Assembly (NCBI GenBank): GCA_903944895.1
Contig: CAJATL010000122.1
Span: 1 to 38,935, forward strand
Source: an uncultured Bacteroidota bacterium
GTDB lineage: Bacteria; Bacteroidota; Bacteroidia; Bacteroidales; 4484-276
DNA length: 38,935 nt
Direction of reading: 5' to 3'
The notes beneath the pieces were generated by a model. The model ran no database searches and was not told the origin of the DNA. It saw only the letters and a program-made list of their open reading frames with translations. Shown piece by piece: positions 16,860 to 25,483 of this stretch (position 1 is the stretch's first letter; the number at the start of each line of letters is the position of its first letter). Position numbers and translations under genes: made by a program.

Positions 16860-19268
16860 ATGGTAAAACTATTATTAACTGGATTGTTTTTTCTGACTTT
16901 TTTCGCAGCTTTTGCTTCGGAACCGGAACGAATTAAAATCCTGGTTAAAAATTTACCTGAAACTTCTGGTGAGGAGCGAAAGTCCATTCTAAAGGAGTTA
17001 ATTTTCTATTATTATGACACGATTGCCGAAAAAACCATTGAATATGCTACCGAGTATCTTGTTCTTATTAAAGACGACCAAAAAGCCACTGCTCTAACCT
17101 TTTTTTTATTAGGAAAAGCTTACCACAACCAGATTAACTATAAAGAATCATTGACTTATCACCTCAAGTCGTTCGAAATATACAAAATATTGGGAGTAGA
17201 AGACAGCATCCTATTTGCACAATTTTATGTTGGAAATGCCTATCTTAATTTAAATGATTATCAAAAAGCACTGGAATACACATTACCACTTATCGAAATT
17301 CACAAAAAAAATTCCAAGCCAAGGTTAATGACTTCAAGCATGATACAGGCAGGTAAATGCTATTTAGAGATGGACGAAAATGAAAAAGCGATTCAAGTCT
17401 TTGAAGAAGCTGAGCAAAATTCCATCGCTGAAAAATACACAGATTTTGTAGCATGGTGCCGCTATAATCTTGGCGTTGCGAATTTTAAGCTCGGAAACTT
17501 TAAAGTAGCCGAAGACATTCATTCCGAAAACATTAAACTTTATAATTCATTGAAAGATGTTTTTGGTTCGCTTGGAAGCAAACAAAAACTGGGTGATATT
17601 TACTTACTGAGCGGAAAATTCGGAAAAGCATATGATCTTTTCTTTGATGCGTATGAAAATCGTGCATATTTATTTGGCACAGCCGGGGAAAACCATTTTA
17701 TAGGAACAAATTTTGAAAACCTGGGTAAGATATTTATCCAGGCAGGTAATTATAATCAGGCTCTGGATTATTTTGACCGGGGTATTAAAATTGCCGAGGA
17801 ATACAATTTCGATGAGTTAAAATCTCAAATTCTTTATAGTAAAGGGCTCTGTTATTTTCTACTGGACTCCCTGGATAAGGCGTCTTCATACTTTTATGAT
17901 GCGATGCGTTTTCCCGACAAATCCGGAAATCGCTTTGAAATTGCAAAAACCATTAACAGCCTCGCCGAAATCGAATTAAGGAAAAGTAATTTCGATACTG
18001 CGATCAGGAAATTTAAGGAAGCGCTAAGAATTAATCAACAGATCGGAAATAAATTCGGCGAATCGCAAAATCATCTGAATCTGGCTACCTGCTTCTTAAA
18101 AACCAGAAAAATTGAATTAGCAAAAACTCACCTTGACCAGGGTTTTGTTTTGGCTCAGCGCATTGGTGTTGACGCATTATTACTGGGTTTCTATCATCTG
18201 TTTACTGACTATTATAATCAAAGTGGAAATGCTGTTGAAGCCGGCAAATACCTCGATTTGTATGTTCCGCTATCCGAAAAAATAAATGAAGATAATAAAA
18301 TGGAACTTACCAGGCTTTTGTTGAGATATTATAAAAATCAAACCGAGACCAACACCAAAGTACTGCAACAAGAGAACGAATTAAGTAAACTCGAATCAGA
18401 GAAAAGCAGGTATAAATCCAATCAATATCTTTTGCTTTTGGCAATTACCCTGATCACGTTAATTGCAGGAATCACGCGTTATTCCAGAAAAGCAAGAGCA
18501 GCACGCAAATTAGAAATATTGGTCGGCGAACGCACCAGGGAACTTACCAAAAGTGAAGAAAAACTGCGCGAAGTCAATGCCACCAAAGAACGTTTTTTTT
18601 CGATTATCGCCCACGATTTAAAAAGCCCGTTCACTTCACTGATTGGTTTTGCCGACTTGCTGCACAACGAATATGATGAGTTTTCGGAGGAACAACGAAA
18701 GGAGTTTATCGAAATCATCCGAAATTCATCCGAAGAAATTTTTACCTTACTCGAAAATCTGCTGGAATGGACACTCAGCAGTACTAACCAAATCCAGTTT
18801 TTTCCTGAGAACACCGACCTCCATCAAGTTGCTGAACAGGCAATTTCACTTCTTGAAAAGAATGCAGACAAGAAAAATATCAATATCCTAAATCAGGTTC
18901 AAAAAAATATGCTTGTTTTTGCTGACGAAAACATGATGCGAACCGTTGTTCGCAATCTCCTGTCGAATGCCATTAAATTTACCGGAAATGGTGGAGAAAT
19001 TAAGATAGAAACCATCCGTGAAAATGGCTCCGTCGAATTTGCGATCACAGATACCGGCATCGGAATCAGCAAGGAAAACCTCGAAAATCTTTTTGATATA
19101 AGCACCCAGTCAACACAAAATGGAACGGCTAATGAGCATGGAACAGGCCTTGGGCTGCTGCTTTGTAAAGAATTCCTGGCGAAAAACGGAAGCGAAATCA
19201 ATGTTGAAAGTGAGTTGAACCGGGGCACAAAATTCTCCTTCACACTTCCGGCAATCCAAAACTCCTGA
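16860..19268 (+). CDS. TPR-containing sensor histidine kinase
   Basis: An 802-residue hybrid of a periplasmic sensor and a cytoplasmic kinase. A signal peptide (MVKLLLTGLFFLTFFAAFAS) leads into a long array of tetratricopeptide repeats (about 60-480), then a coiled coil and one membrane helix (about 522-541, YLLLLAITLITLIAGITRY). The kinase core follows: the H box FFSIIAHDLKSPF with phospho-acceptor H585, N box NLLSNAIKFTGNGGE, G1 box DTGIGIS and G2 box GTGLGLLLCKEFL. No receiver domain and no adjacent response regulator are visible, so it is an orphan kinase. The Bacteroidota TPR-kinase layout suggests sensing in the periplasm. It lies inside the ygfK-ssnA run (51 nt after the PLP gene, 20 nt before the HAD gene), so it may control or be expressed with that pathway. 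Confidence 0.9.
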   Translation: MVKLLLTGLFFLTFFAAFASEPERIKILVKNLPETSGEERKSILKELIFYYYDTIAEKTIEYATEYLVLIKDDQKATALTFFLLGKAYHNQINYKESLTYHLKSFEIYKILGVEDSILFAQFYVGNAYLNLNDYQKALEYTLPLIEIHKKNSKPRLMTSSMIQAGKCYLEMDENEKAIQVFEEAEQNSIAEKYTDFVAWCRYNLGVANFKLGNFKVAEDIHSENIKLYNSLKDVFGSLGSKQKLGDIYLLSGKFGKAYDLFFDAYENRAYLFGTAGENHFIGTNFENLGKIFIQAGNYNQALDYFDRGIKIAEEYNFDELKSQILYSKGLCYFLLDSLDKASSYFYDAMRFPDKSGNRFEIAKTINSLAEIELRKSNFDTAIRKFKEALRINQQIGNKFGESQNHLNLATCFLKTRKIELAKTHLDQGFVLAQRIGVDALLLGFYHLFTDYYNQSGNAVEAGKYLDLYVPLSEKINEDNKMELTRLLLRYYKNQTETNTKVLQQENELSKLESEKSRYKSNQYLLLLAITLITLIAGITRYSRKARAARKLEILVGERTRELTKSEEKLREVNATKERFFSIIAHDLKSPFTSLIGFADLLHNEYDEFSEEQRKEFIEIIRNSSEEIFTLLENLLEWTLSSTNQIQFFPENTDLHQVAEQAISLLEKNADKKNINILNQVQKNMLVFADENMMRTVVRNLLSNAIKFTGNGGEIKIETIRENGSVEFAITDTGIGISKENLENLFDISTQSTQNGTANEHGTGLGLLLCKEFLAKNGSEINVESELNRGTKFSFTLPAIQNS

Positions 19269-19288
19269 ACATTTAAATCAGCCAACCT

Positions 19289-19957
19289 ATGAATCAACCG
19301 TTTGCCCTGATTTTTGATATGGATGGTGTAATCGCCGACACGGGAGATTTTCACGAAAAAGCCTGGTTTGCCTTTTGCAAAAATCACAATATCCCGATCG
19401 ATTCAAAACTTTTTCGGAATATACTTTTTGGCATGTCGAATCGTGAAACCCTCAAAATCCTTTTTTCACGCGAGATTCCCAGCGAAGAATTTGAAAAATA
19501 TGTTGATGAAAAAGAAAAACTTTTCAGGGAATTAGCGGCAAAAACTGTGAAACCTTTGAATGGCCTGAATAAGTTTCTGGAAGAAGCCAGAACTGCCGGT
19601 TTTAAGATGGCTGTTGCAAGTTCGGCACCGCTCAAAAACATCATTTTTATCCTCGAAAAAACTGAAACAGGAAAATATTTCGATCAAATCACCTCCGCTG
19701 ATGAAATTTTGAACAGCAAGCCTCATCCTGAAATTTTCGTTAAAACTGCCGCAAAAACCGGCTATCAGCCAGCGGATTGCTTTGTTTTTGAAGACTCTTT
19801 TGCAGGAATTCAGGCCGGCAACAGCGCAGGAATGAAGGTTATCGGCGTGGCATCAACACACAAACTTGATGAACTTTCCAATACTATCTTCAATATTCAT
19901 AACTTTGAGGAAATTAATATTCAAAAACTTCATCGTTTGTTCGAAGCAACTTCATGA
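19289..19957 (+). CDS. HAD-family hydrolase, beta-phosphoglucomutase-like
   Basis: A 222-residue haloacid-dehalogenase-type phosphatase or phosphomutase. Motif I is FDMDGVIADTGDFHEKAW with the nucleophile Asp and general acid Asp; motif II is VASSAPLKN; motif III is the lysine in SKPHPEIF; motif IV is VFEDSFAGIQAGNSAGMKVIGV. The DGV-x-x-D-T cap layout is that of the beta-phosphoglucomutase/phosphoglycolate-phosphatase-like branch (subfamily IA). The substrate is unknown. Because it sits between the histidine kinase and the XdhD-like gene, a nucleotide- or ribose-phosphate-directed phosphatase is conceivable, but it may equally be a house-cleaning enzyme. Confidence 0.88.
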   Translation: MNQPFALIFDMDGVIADTGDFHEKAWFAFCKNHNIPIDSKLFRNILFGMSNRETLKILFSREIPSEEFEKYVDEKEKLFRELAAKTVKPLNGLNKFLEEARTAGFKMAVASSAPLKNIIFILEKTETGKYFDQITSADEILNSKPHPEIFVKTAAKTGYQPADCFVFEDSFAGIQAGNSAGMKVIGVASTHKLDELSNTIFNIHNFEEINIQKLHRLFEATS

Positions 19958-20087
19958 AAAATGACTTTTATTCATATCTAAACAAAGTAACCCGGTTCAT
20001 GCGGCCGGCAAGCAGTTTATCTGTAAAAACTACCTTTTTCCGACTTTCCAAAGCTTTCTTAAATAAGCCTTCAACAAAACCTTAATC

Positions 20088-22646
20088 ATGATAAATTTTA
20101 ATCTAAACGGAAAATCGCTGATGTATGAGGGAGACGAAAACCTCAGTTTACTTGATTTTTTGCGTGAAAAACAAGGCATAATCTCCGTTAAAGATGGTTG
20201 TTCGGCGCAAGCTGCCTGTGGTGCCTGCATGGTTGAAATTGGCGGAAAAGCCAAACTTTCGTGTGTGACAAAAATGGGTACGCTGAACCAAAAAAATGTC
20301 ATCACTACCGAGGGAATTCCCGAACCGGTTAAGACAATTTTAGCCAATGCTTTTGTTGGAAAGGGTGCTGTGCAATGCGGTTTTTGTACGCCCGGATTCA
20401 TCATGCGCGCCAAAGTTTTATTTATCGAAAACCCACATCCAACTCGGCATGAAATTGCTGTGGCACTCAAGCAAAACCTTTGCCGCTGCACGGGTTATGC
20501 CAAAATAATCGATGCCATCGAACTTGCCATCGAAAAACTCCGCACCAATCAAACCCTCGAGTTACCGCCAGATGATGGAAAAGTTGGGACAAATCATTCA
20601 AAATACCTTGCTCACGAACTTGCCCTGGGCCAACAACCTTTTGTAAACGATCTTAAATTTGATGGAATGCTTCACGCGGCTTTGCGTTTTAGTGATCATC
20701 CCAAAGCAAAAATTCTGAAAATCGATGCCGCTGAAGCCATGAAATTAGCAGGTGTGATAAAGATTTTTACGGCTGAAGATATTCCGGGAAATCCTAAAAC
20801 CGGCCTTATTTTCAAAGATTGGCCGCTCATGATTGCTGAGGGTGAAACCACCCGTTACATCGGCGATGTGATTGCCGGCGTAGTTGCCGAAAATCGCCGG
20901 ATAGCCCGTAAAGCAGCAACTTTAATAAAAATCAGTTACGATATTTTCACACCAGTTACAAACCCTTTTGAGGCTTTGATGCCCGATGCTCCAAAGGTGC
21001 ATGAAAATATTTCGAACCTTTTGGAAAACTGCATCGTAAAGCGTGGTAATCCAGAAGAAACCTTCAAAAATGCAGCTTTCACTGCCGAAGGCGATTTTGA
21101 AACCCAGCGTATCGAACATGGTTTTCTGGAACCCGAATCAGCCGTTGCCATGCCCGAAGATGACGGGATCAGGCTTTTCAGCCAGGGACAAGGCGTTTAC
21201 GTTGACCGGAGTCAGATTGCAGGATTACTCGGTTTACCCGAAGATAAAATCAGGATAAGCCAGGTTCAGACCGGCGGAGGCTTTGGTGGCAAAGAGGATC
21301 TTACCGTGCAGGGACATGCCTGCCTTTTTGCATTAATACTCCAAAAACCGGTTAAACTTACCCTAAACCGCGAGGAATCAATCCGCATGCATCCCAAGCG
21401 CCACCCGGTGTGGATGAAAATGAAAATTGCCTGCGACCATTCCGGCAAGCTCACCGGCCTCAGACTGGATGCCATTGGCGACACCGGCGCTTACGCCTCC
21501 GTTGGCAACAAAGTGATGGAAAGGGTTGCCGGCCATGCTTCGGGGGCTTATTATTTTCCGGAAATCGACCTCCAGTCGAAAACCGTTTACACCAACAATA
21601 TTCCAAGCGGCGCTATGCGCGGCTTTGGCGTAAACCAGGTAACTTTTGCTCTGGAAGTGCTCATGGATGAATTATGCGAAAAAGGTGGATTCGACCGCTG
21701 GAAATTCAGGTACGACAACGCTTTAACCGAAGGTTCGATGACTTCCACCGGGCAAATTATGGAAGCCGGCGTTGGTGTTCGCAAAACACTCGAAGCTGTA
21801 AAAGCAGAGTTTTACCAGGCAAAATATGCCGGGCTGGCTTGCGGAATCAAAAATTCGGGCGTTGGCAACGGTATGGCTGACGAAAGTTCGGTAAAAATTA
21901 AGATCTGTGAAAATGGAAAAATCCTCCTAAGCCATGGCTGGTCGGAGATGGGACAAGGAGTGCACACCATGGCCCTTCAGGTACTTTGCCAGGAAACCGG
22001 CATTGCTCCTGAGCTGATCGAGGTAAAAGTTGAGACAACCGAAGAACTCAATACCGGGATGACAACTTCCTCCCGTGCCACCGCACTTGTTGGAAATGCT
22101 ATTATCGACGCCTCTAAACTTTTAAAGGAAGATTTGAAGACAAAAAAGCTTTCCGAACTCATCGGAAATGTTTACTCGGGTCGTTTCATCTGTGATTGGA
22201 CCACAAAACCAGGCGCAAAAACTGATAAAATAATCACCCATTATTCTTATGGTTACGCCACCCAACTTGTGGTACTGGATGAGAAAGGCAACATCGAAAA
22301 AGTTGTTGCTGCCCACGATGTAGGAAAAATCATCAATCCCACTTTGTTTGAAGGCCAGATTGAAGGCGCCGTGCACATGGGTCTGGGTTACGCCCTCACC
22401 GAAGATTTGCCCATGAAGGACGGAAGATTAATCTCAGAAAAATACCGGGATTGCGGAATTTTACGTGCGCACGAAATGCCCGAAGTTATTGTAAAAGCTG
22501 TGGAGGTGACTGATCCTGTAGGGCCTTATGGCGCAAAAGGAATTGGCGAAATTGGCCTCGTTCCCACCGCCGCCGCGGTAGCTAATGCATTGTATCAAAT
22601 CGACGGAATCAGAAAATACAAATTACCATTAAAGCGAAAAATATGA
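20088..22646 (+). CDS. xdhD: Molybdenum hydroxylase, Se-dependent xanthine dehydrogenase type
   Basis: Single-chain [2Fe-2S] plus molybdopterin hydroxylase without a FAD domain, 852 residues, resembling the XdhD / selenium-dependent xanthine dehydrogenase family of anaerobic purine clusters. N-terminal ferredoxin cysteines are C38, C44, C47 and C59; the second cluster set is C97, C100, C132, C134 (QCGFCTPG, LCRCTGYAK). The Mo domain shows QTGGGFGGKED, PSGAMRGFGVNQ, HGWSEMGQGVHTM, TTSSRATALVGNA and GAKGIGEIGL with catalytic E821. The first cluster has C-x5-C-x2-C rather than the usual C-x4-C-x2-C spacing. There is no in-frame UGA, so any selenium would be a labile ligand. Electrons probably pass to a separate flavoprotein, perhaps YgfK. 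Its last 4 nt overlap the next gene. The symbol is by analogy. Confidence 0.85.
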   Translation: MINFNLNGKSLMYEGDENLSLLDFLREKQGIISVKDGCSAQAACGACMVEIGGKAKLSCVTKMGTLNQKNVITTEGIPEPVKTILANAFVGKGAVQCGFCTPGFIMRAKVLFIENPHPTRHEIAVALKQNLCRCTGYAKIIDAIELAIEKLRTNQTLELPPDDGKVGTNHSKYLAHELALGQQPFVNDLKFDGMLHAALRFSDHPKAKILKIDAAEAMKLAGVIKIFTAEDIPGNPKTGLIFKDWPLMIAEGETTRYIGDVIAGVVAENRRIARKAATLIKISYDIFTPVTNPFEALMPDAPKVHENISNLLENCIVKRGNPEETFKNAAFTAEGDFETQRIEHGFLEPESAVAMPEDDGIRLFSQGQGVYVDRSQIAGLLGLPEDKIRISQVQTGGGFGGKEDLTVQGHACLFALILQKPVKLTLNREESIRMHPKRHPVWMKMKIACDHSGKLTGLRLDAIGDTGAYASVGNKVMERVAGHASGAYYFPEIDLQSKTVYTNNIPSGAMRGFGVNQVTFALEVLMDELCEKGGFDRWKFRYDNALTEGSMTSTGQIMEAGVGVRKTLEAVKAEFYQAKYAGLACGIKNSGVGNGMADESSVKIKICENGKILLSHGWSEMGQGVHTMALQVLCQETGIAPELIEVKVETTEELNTGMTTSSRATALVGNAIIDASKLLKEDLKTKKLSELIGNVYSGRFICDWTTKPGAKTDKIITHYSYGYATQLVVLDEKGNIEKVVAAHDVGKIINPTLFEGQIEGAVHMGLGYALTEDLPMKDGRLISEKYRDCGILRAHEMPEVIVKAVEVTDPVGPYGAKGIGEIGLVPTAAAVANALYQIDGIRKYKLPLKRKI

Positions 22647-23095
22647 CAACATTAAATCAAGTGAAAGAATTCCTGGATCAGAAACATATCGCAATTGCCG
22701 GGATTTCGCGCAAATCTCAAAAGTTTGGAAACGCAATTTTCAAGGAACTGCAAAAAAAGAATTATCAGCTTTATCCCATTCACCGGGAGATGACTGAATT
22801 TGAAGGGACGAAATGTTATCCGGATGTAAAATCACTGCCTCCTGAAGTTTCGGCGCTTGTTATTTGCACGCAGCCCGCGCAGAGTGCGGATTTAATGAAG
22901 GAAGCCATTGCAAAAAAAATCCGGCATGTCTGGCTTCAGCAAGGTGCTCAAAATGATGAAAGCATAAGTCTGGCTGAGCAAAACCAGATCAATCTCATTC
23001 AAAAAGAGTGCGTGCTGATGTTTGCCGAACCATCCGTTTTTATCCACCGTTTTCATCGGGGAATCAATAAAATTTTCGGCAAGCTTCCCAAATAA
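22643..23095 (+). CDS. CoA-binding (YccU-like) Rossmann protein
   Basis: A 150-residue CoA_binding_2 domain protein, the whole length being one Rossmann fold. The glycine/phosphate loop is IAIAGISRKSQKFGNAIFKELQ, followed by YQLYPIHREMTEFEGTKCYPDVKSLP and VSALVICTQPAQSADLMKEAIAKKIRHVWLQQGAQ, all typical. The family is widespread and its role is largely unknown; CoA or nucleotide binding is inferred from homologous domains of succinyl-CoA synthetase. It overlaps the XdhD-like gene by 4 nt (ATGA), which implies coupled translation, and is followed 13 nt later by the glycosylase-like gene. Confidence 0.88.
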   Translation: MTTLNQVKEFLDQKHIAIAGISRKSQKFGNAIFKELQKKNYQLYPIHREMTEFEGTKCYPDVKSLPPEVSALVICTQPAQSADLMKEAIAKKIRHVWLQQGAQNDESISLAEQNQINLIQKECVLMFAEPSVFIHRFHRGINKIFGKLPK

Positions 23096-23108
23096 TTCTC
23101 AAAACCTG

Positions 23109-24116
23109 ATGGAAAATACGCAAACCAGACTCAACCCGGACGTTTGTGAAAATGTTGCACAAACGATTAAAGGGCTAAAACTTCGAACCGACTTTTACAA
23201 CCGCGAATATTTAAATCCTGCTGTTGATGAAGAAACAAAATTCAGGATGAACTTCTTCGCCGTTGCAATCTGTCATCAAACCTACAAGCTACAAAACCTT
23301 CCCTTAAACCTTTTTGGCTGGGATTATCTGGAATATGGATTTGTCAGGTTTGCAAAATTAAATTCGCCCATTCTCGACCCTCAGTTTTTGGCGCATTCAA
23401 CTGTAAACGAAGTTATCGAAATACTCAGGCCGGCATTTTCGCCCGATGAAAAACCCGAAAACTGCACCCTCGACAGGTTGGACGAACGCGCTGAGCTAAT
23501 GATTCAGGCAGGAAAACTGATTTCTTCAGATTATCAGAACAGCGTAAAAAATCTTATCTGCTCTGCTGACGGATTTTTACTTCACCAGGGCAAAGGTTTG
23601 TATGAAATCCTTCCGCATTTTGAAGCTTTTGCCGATCCTTTACAGAAAAAATCCACCTTTCTCATCAAATTGCTGATGGAAGCCAACCTTCTTAAAATCA
23701 ACGATCCCGAAAATTTTATCCCCATCATGGATTACCATATGCAGCGTGTGCTCATGAGGCTTGGCTGCATCGAAATCGTTGATGAAACGCTTCGCCGGAA
23801 ACTGATCAACCGCGAAACCTTGCCATCCGATGAAGTGGTGCGAAACCGCTGCATTGAGGCCTTTAAACTCATTGCTGTAATTTCGGGACATCCGGTAACC
23901 AAAATGAACGATTTTTTCTGGTCGTTAGGCCGGAGCTGCTGCAACCAGACCACTTTGTGCCAGGCCAGGGTTTGCGAAAAAAATCCGTGTACCTTTACGC
24001 AAATTATCGAAATCAACGATCATTCACATTGCATTTTTGAGCCTGTTTGCAAAGGTTTCCGCCAAAGTGATTATCGAAATTTATGGCAACCGGTCATCGA
24101 AACACATTATTACTAA
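23109..24116 (+). CDS. Qng1/queuosine-salvage-like protein with Cys cluster
   Basis: A 335-residue cytoplasmic protein. Parts resemble the queuosine-salvage N-glycosylase family (DUF2419/Qng1), which hydrolyses the base from queuosine 5'-phosphate. Compare LDRLDERAELMIQAGKLI with that family's ERxxLLxxxGxxL pattern, and IPIMDYHMQRVLMRLGCIEI with the conserved [A/M]DYRxPQVLRxLG region carrying the catalytic aspartate, here D208. It differs by a Cys-rich tail (C277, C278, C284, C289, C294, C308, C314), similar to the [4Fe-4S] loop of endonuclease-III-type HhH glycosylases. The ATG at 23109 is chosen because the upstream frame overlaps the previous gene. In this operon it could be a nucleoside or nucleotide glycosidase supplying free purine base. 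That role is inference; family membership is moderately supported. Confidence 0.6.
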   Translation: MENTQTRLNPDVCENVAQTIKGLKLRTDFYNREYLNPAVDEETKFRMNFFAVAICHQTYKLQNLPLNLFGWDYLEYGFVRFAKLNSPILDPQFLAHSTVNEVIEILRPAFSPDEKPENCTLDRLDERAELMIQAGKLISSDYQNSVKNLICSADGFLLHQGKGLYEILPHFEAFADPLQKKSTFLIKLLMEANLLKINDPENFIPIMDYHMQRVLMRLGCIEIVDETLRRKLINRETLPSDEVVRNRCIEAFKLIAVISGHPVTKMNDFFWSLGRSCCNQTTLCQARVCEKNPCTFTQIIEINDHSHCIFEPVCKGFRQSDYRNLWQPVIETHYY

Positions 24117-24143
24117 TTTTGAGCAAATCCAAAAACCACAAAA

Positions 24144-25415
24144 ATGAGCATATTTTTAAAAGACGCCACGTACATCGATTGGGAAACGCTGGAATTTAAA
24201 AAATCCAATCTCAAAGTAAGTCATGGCCTAAATGGCAAAGTTGAATTCGTCGGAACGATTCCACCAAAAACCCGTGCAGATCAGATATTAAATTGCGAGG
24301 GAAAATTCGTTACAAAATCGTTTGGAAACGCACATCACCACATCTATTCGGTGCTTTCGCGCGGGATGCCTGCACCAAAAACGACTCCCGAAAATTTTTA
24401 CGAAATCCTCAAATATGTCTGGTGGAACCTCGACAAGAAACTCGATATTGCCATGATTGAGGCAAGTGCACTTTTTGCGGCCATGGAAAGCCTCAAATCA
24501 GGCGTAACTTTTGTTATCGACCACCATTCTTCGCCTTTGGCCATCGAGGGTTCGCTGGAAACAATCGCCGGGGCTTTCGAGTTTTTAGGCGTTTCGCATT
24601 TACTCTGTTACGAAATTTCGGATCGCGACGGGATGCAAACCGGCGTTGAAGGCTGCACAAATACCGAGCGGTATCTAAAAACATCTCAAGGTCTTGTTGG
24701 ACTGCACGCGTCATTTACGTTGAGTGATCATTCGTTGCGCCGCGCTGCTGTGCTCGTCGAAAAATTCAAATCAGGCATTCATATTCATGTGGCCGAGGAC
24801 CAATACGACCAGGACCATTGCAAGATCAACTATAAAAAATCGGTTGTTGAGCGGCTTGACGAATTTGGTTTCTTAAATTCATCCAAAACCATTCTGGCGC
24901 ATTGCCTGCATCTGAGCAAAAACGAGAAAAAGCTTATCAGCGATTCCCCGGCCTGGGTTGTCGAAAACATCGAAAGCAACCTCAACAACAATGTTGGTGT
25001 TTTTAACGCAAAAGGTTTGGGCGACCGGTTGATGCTTGGAACCGACGGCATGCACAGCGATATGCTGCGAAGCGCGCAATACGCCTATTTTGCAGGCCAG
25101 ATAACCAATCATTGTAGTCCGGGAGATATTTACACAAGATTCCGGAATGTCCATCATTATCTTCAAAATAATGGTTTTACCGGAGATGGCGAAAATAACC
25201 TTGTCGTTCTGGATTATGACAGCCCCACCGAAATGAACAGCGAAAACTTTTTGGGCCATTTTATTTATGGGCTAAATTCGAAAAATGTTGAGCACGTCAT
25301 TTCGAAAGGTGAAATTGTTGTAAAAGATCGTCGTTTGGTGAATATGAATGAAGAAGACATCCTGGGATTTGCCCGTGAAATGGGCAACAAACTTTGGGAA
25401 AAATTAAGAGAATAG
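24144..25415 (+). CDS. ssnA: SsnA-like amidohydrolase
   Basis: A 423-residue metal-dependent amidohydrolase of the guanine-deaminase/chlorohydrolase branch, resembling SsnA, a regular member of anaerobic purine clusters. Metal ligands are visible as the H-x-H of FGNAHHHIYSVLSRGMP, the His in GIHIHVAEDQYD, the His in TILAHCLHLS and the Asp in LGTDGMHSD. The N-terminal and C-terminal ends form the small beta-sandwich (KDATYIDWETLEF; HVISKGEIVVKDRRLV). It probably deaminates a purine or opens a purine-derived ring. It closes the ten-gene run that begins with ygfK, and comes 27 nt after the Qng1-like gene. A heptamer repeat follows instead of a terminator. Confidence 0.88.
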   Translation: MSIFLKDATYIDWETLEFKKSNLKVSHGLNGKVEFVGTIPPKTRADQILNCEGKFVTKSFGNAHHHIYSVLSRGMPAPKTTPENFYEILKYVWWNLDKKLDIAMIEASALFAAMESLKSGVTFVIDHHSSPLAIEGSLETIAGAFEFLGVSHLLCYEISDRDGMQTGVEGCTNTERYLKTSQGLVGLHASFTLSDHSLRRAAVLVEKFKSGIHIHVAEDQYDQDHCKINYKKSVVERLDEFGFLNSSKTILAHCLHLSKNEKKLISDSPAWVVENIESNLNNNVGVFNAKGLGDRLMLGTDGMHSDMLRSAQYAYFAGQITNHCSPGDIYTRFRNVHHYLQNNGFTGDGENNLVVLDYDSPTEMNSENFLGHFIYGLNSKNVEHVISKGEIVVKDRRLVNMNEEDILGFAREMGNKLWEKLRE

Positions 25416-25423
25416 GTAAATAA

Positions 25424-25472
25424 ACTTCAAATTCCAAATTCCAAATTCCAAATCTCAAACTTCAAATCTCAA
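25424..25472. repeat. Heptamer tandem repeat, seven units of AYYYCAA
   Basis: Seven uninterrupted 7-nt units: acttcaa, attccaa three times, atctcaa, acttcaa, atctcaa, followed by a degenerate atttctt. The C/T positions vary while the CAA end is fixed. It sits 9 nt after the ssnA stop and 11 nt before the next ATG. Confidence 0.85.
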
Positions 25473-25483
25473 ATTTCTTTATA

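Noticed and set aside
20088-22646. Selenocysteine in the Se-dependent XDH-like enzyme.
   Set aside because: There is no in-frame UGA before the stop, and the family uses a labile selenium ligand, not selenocysteine.
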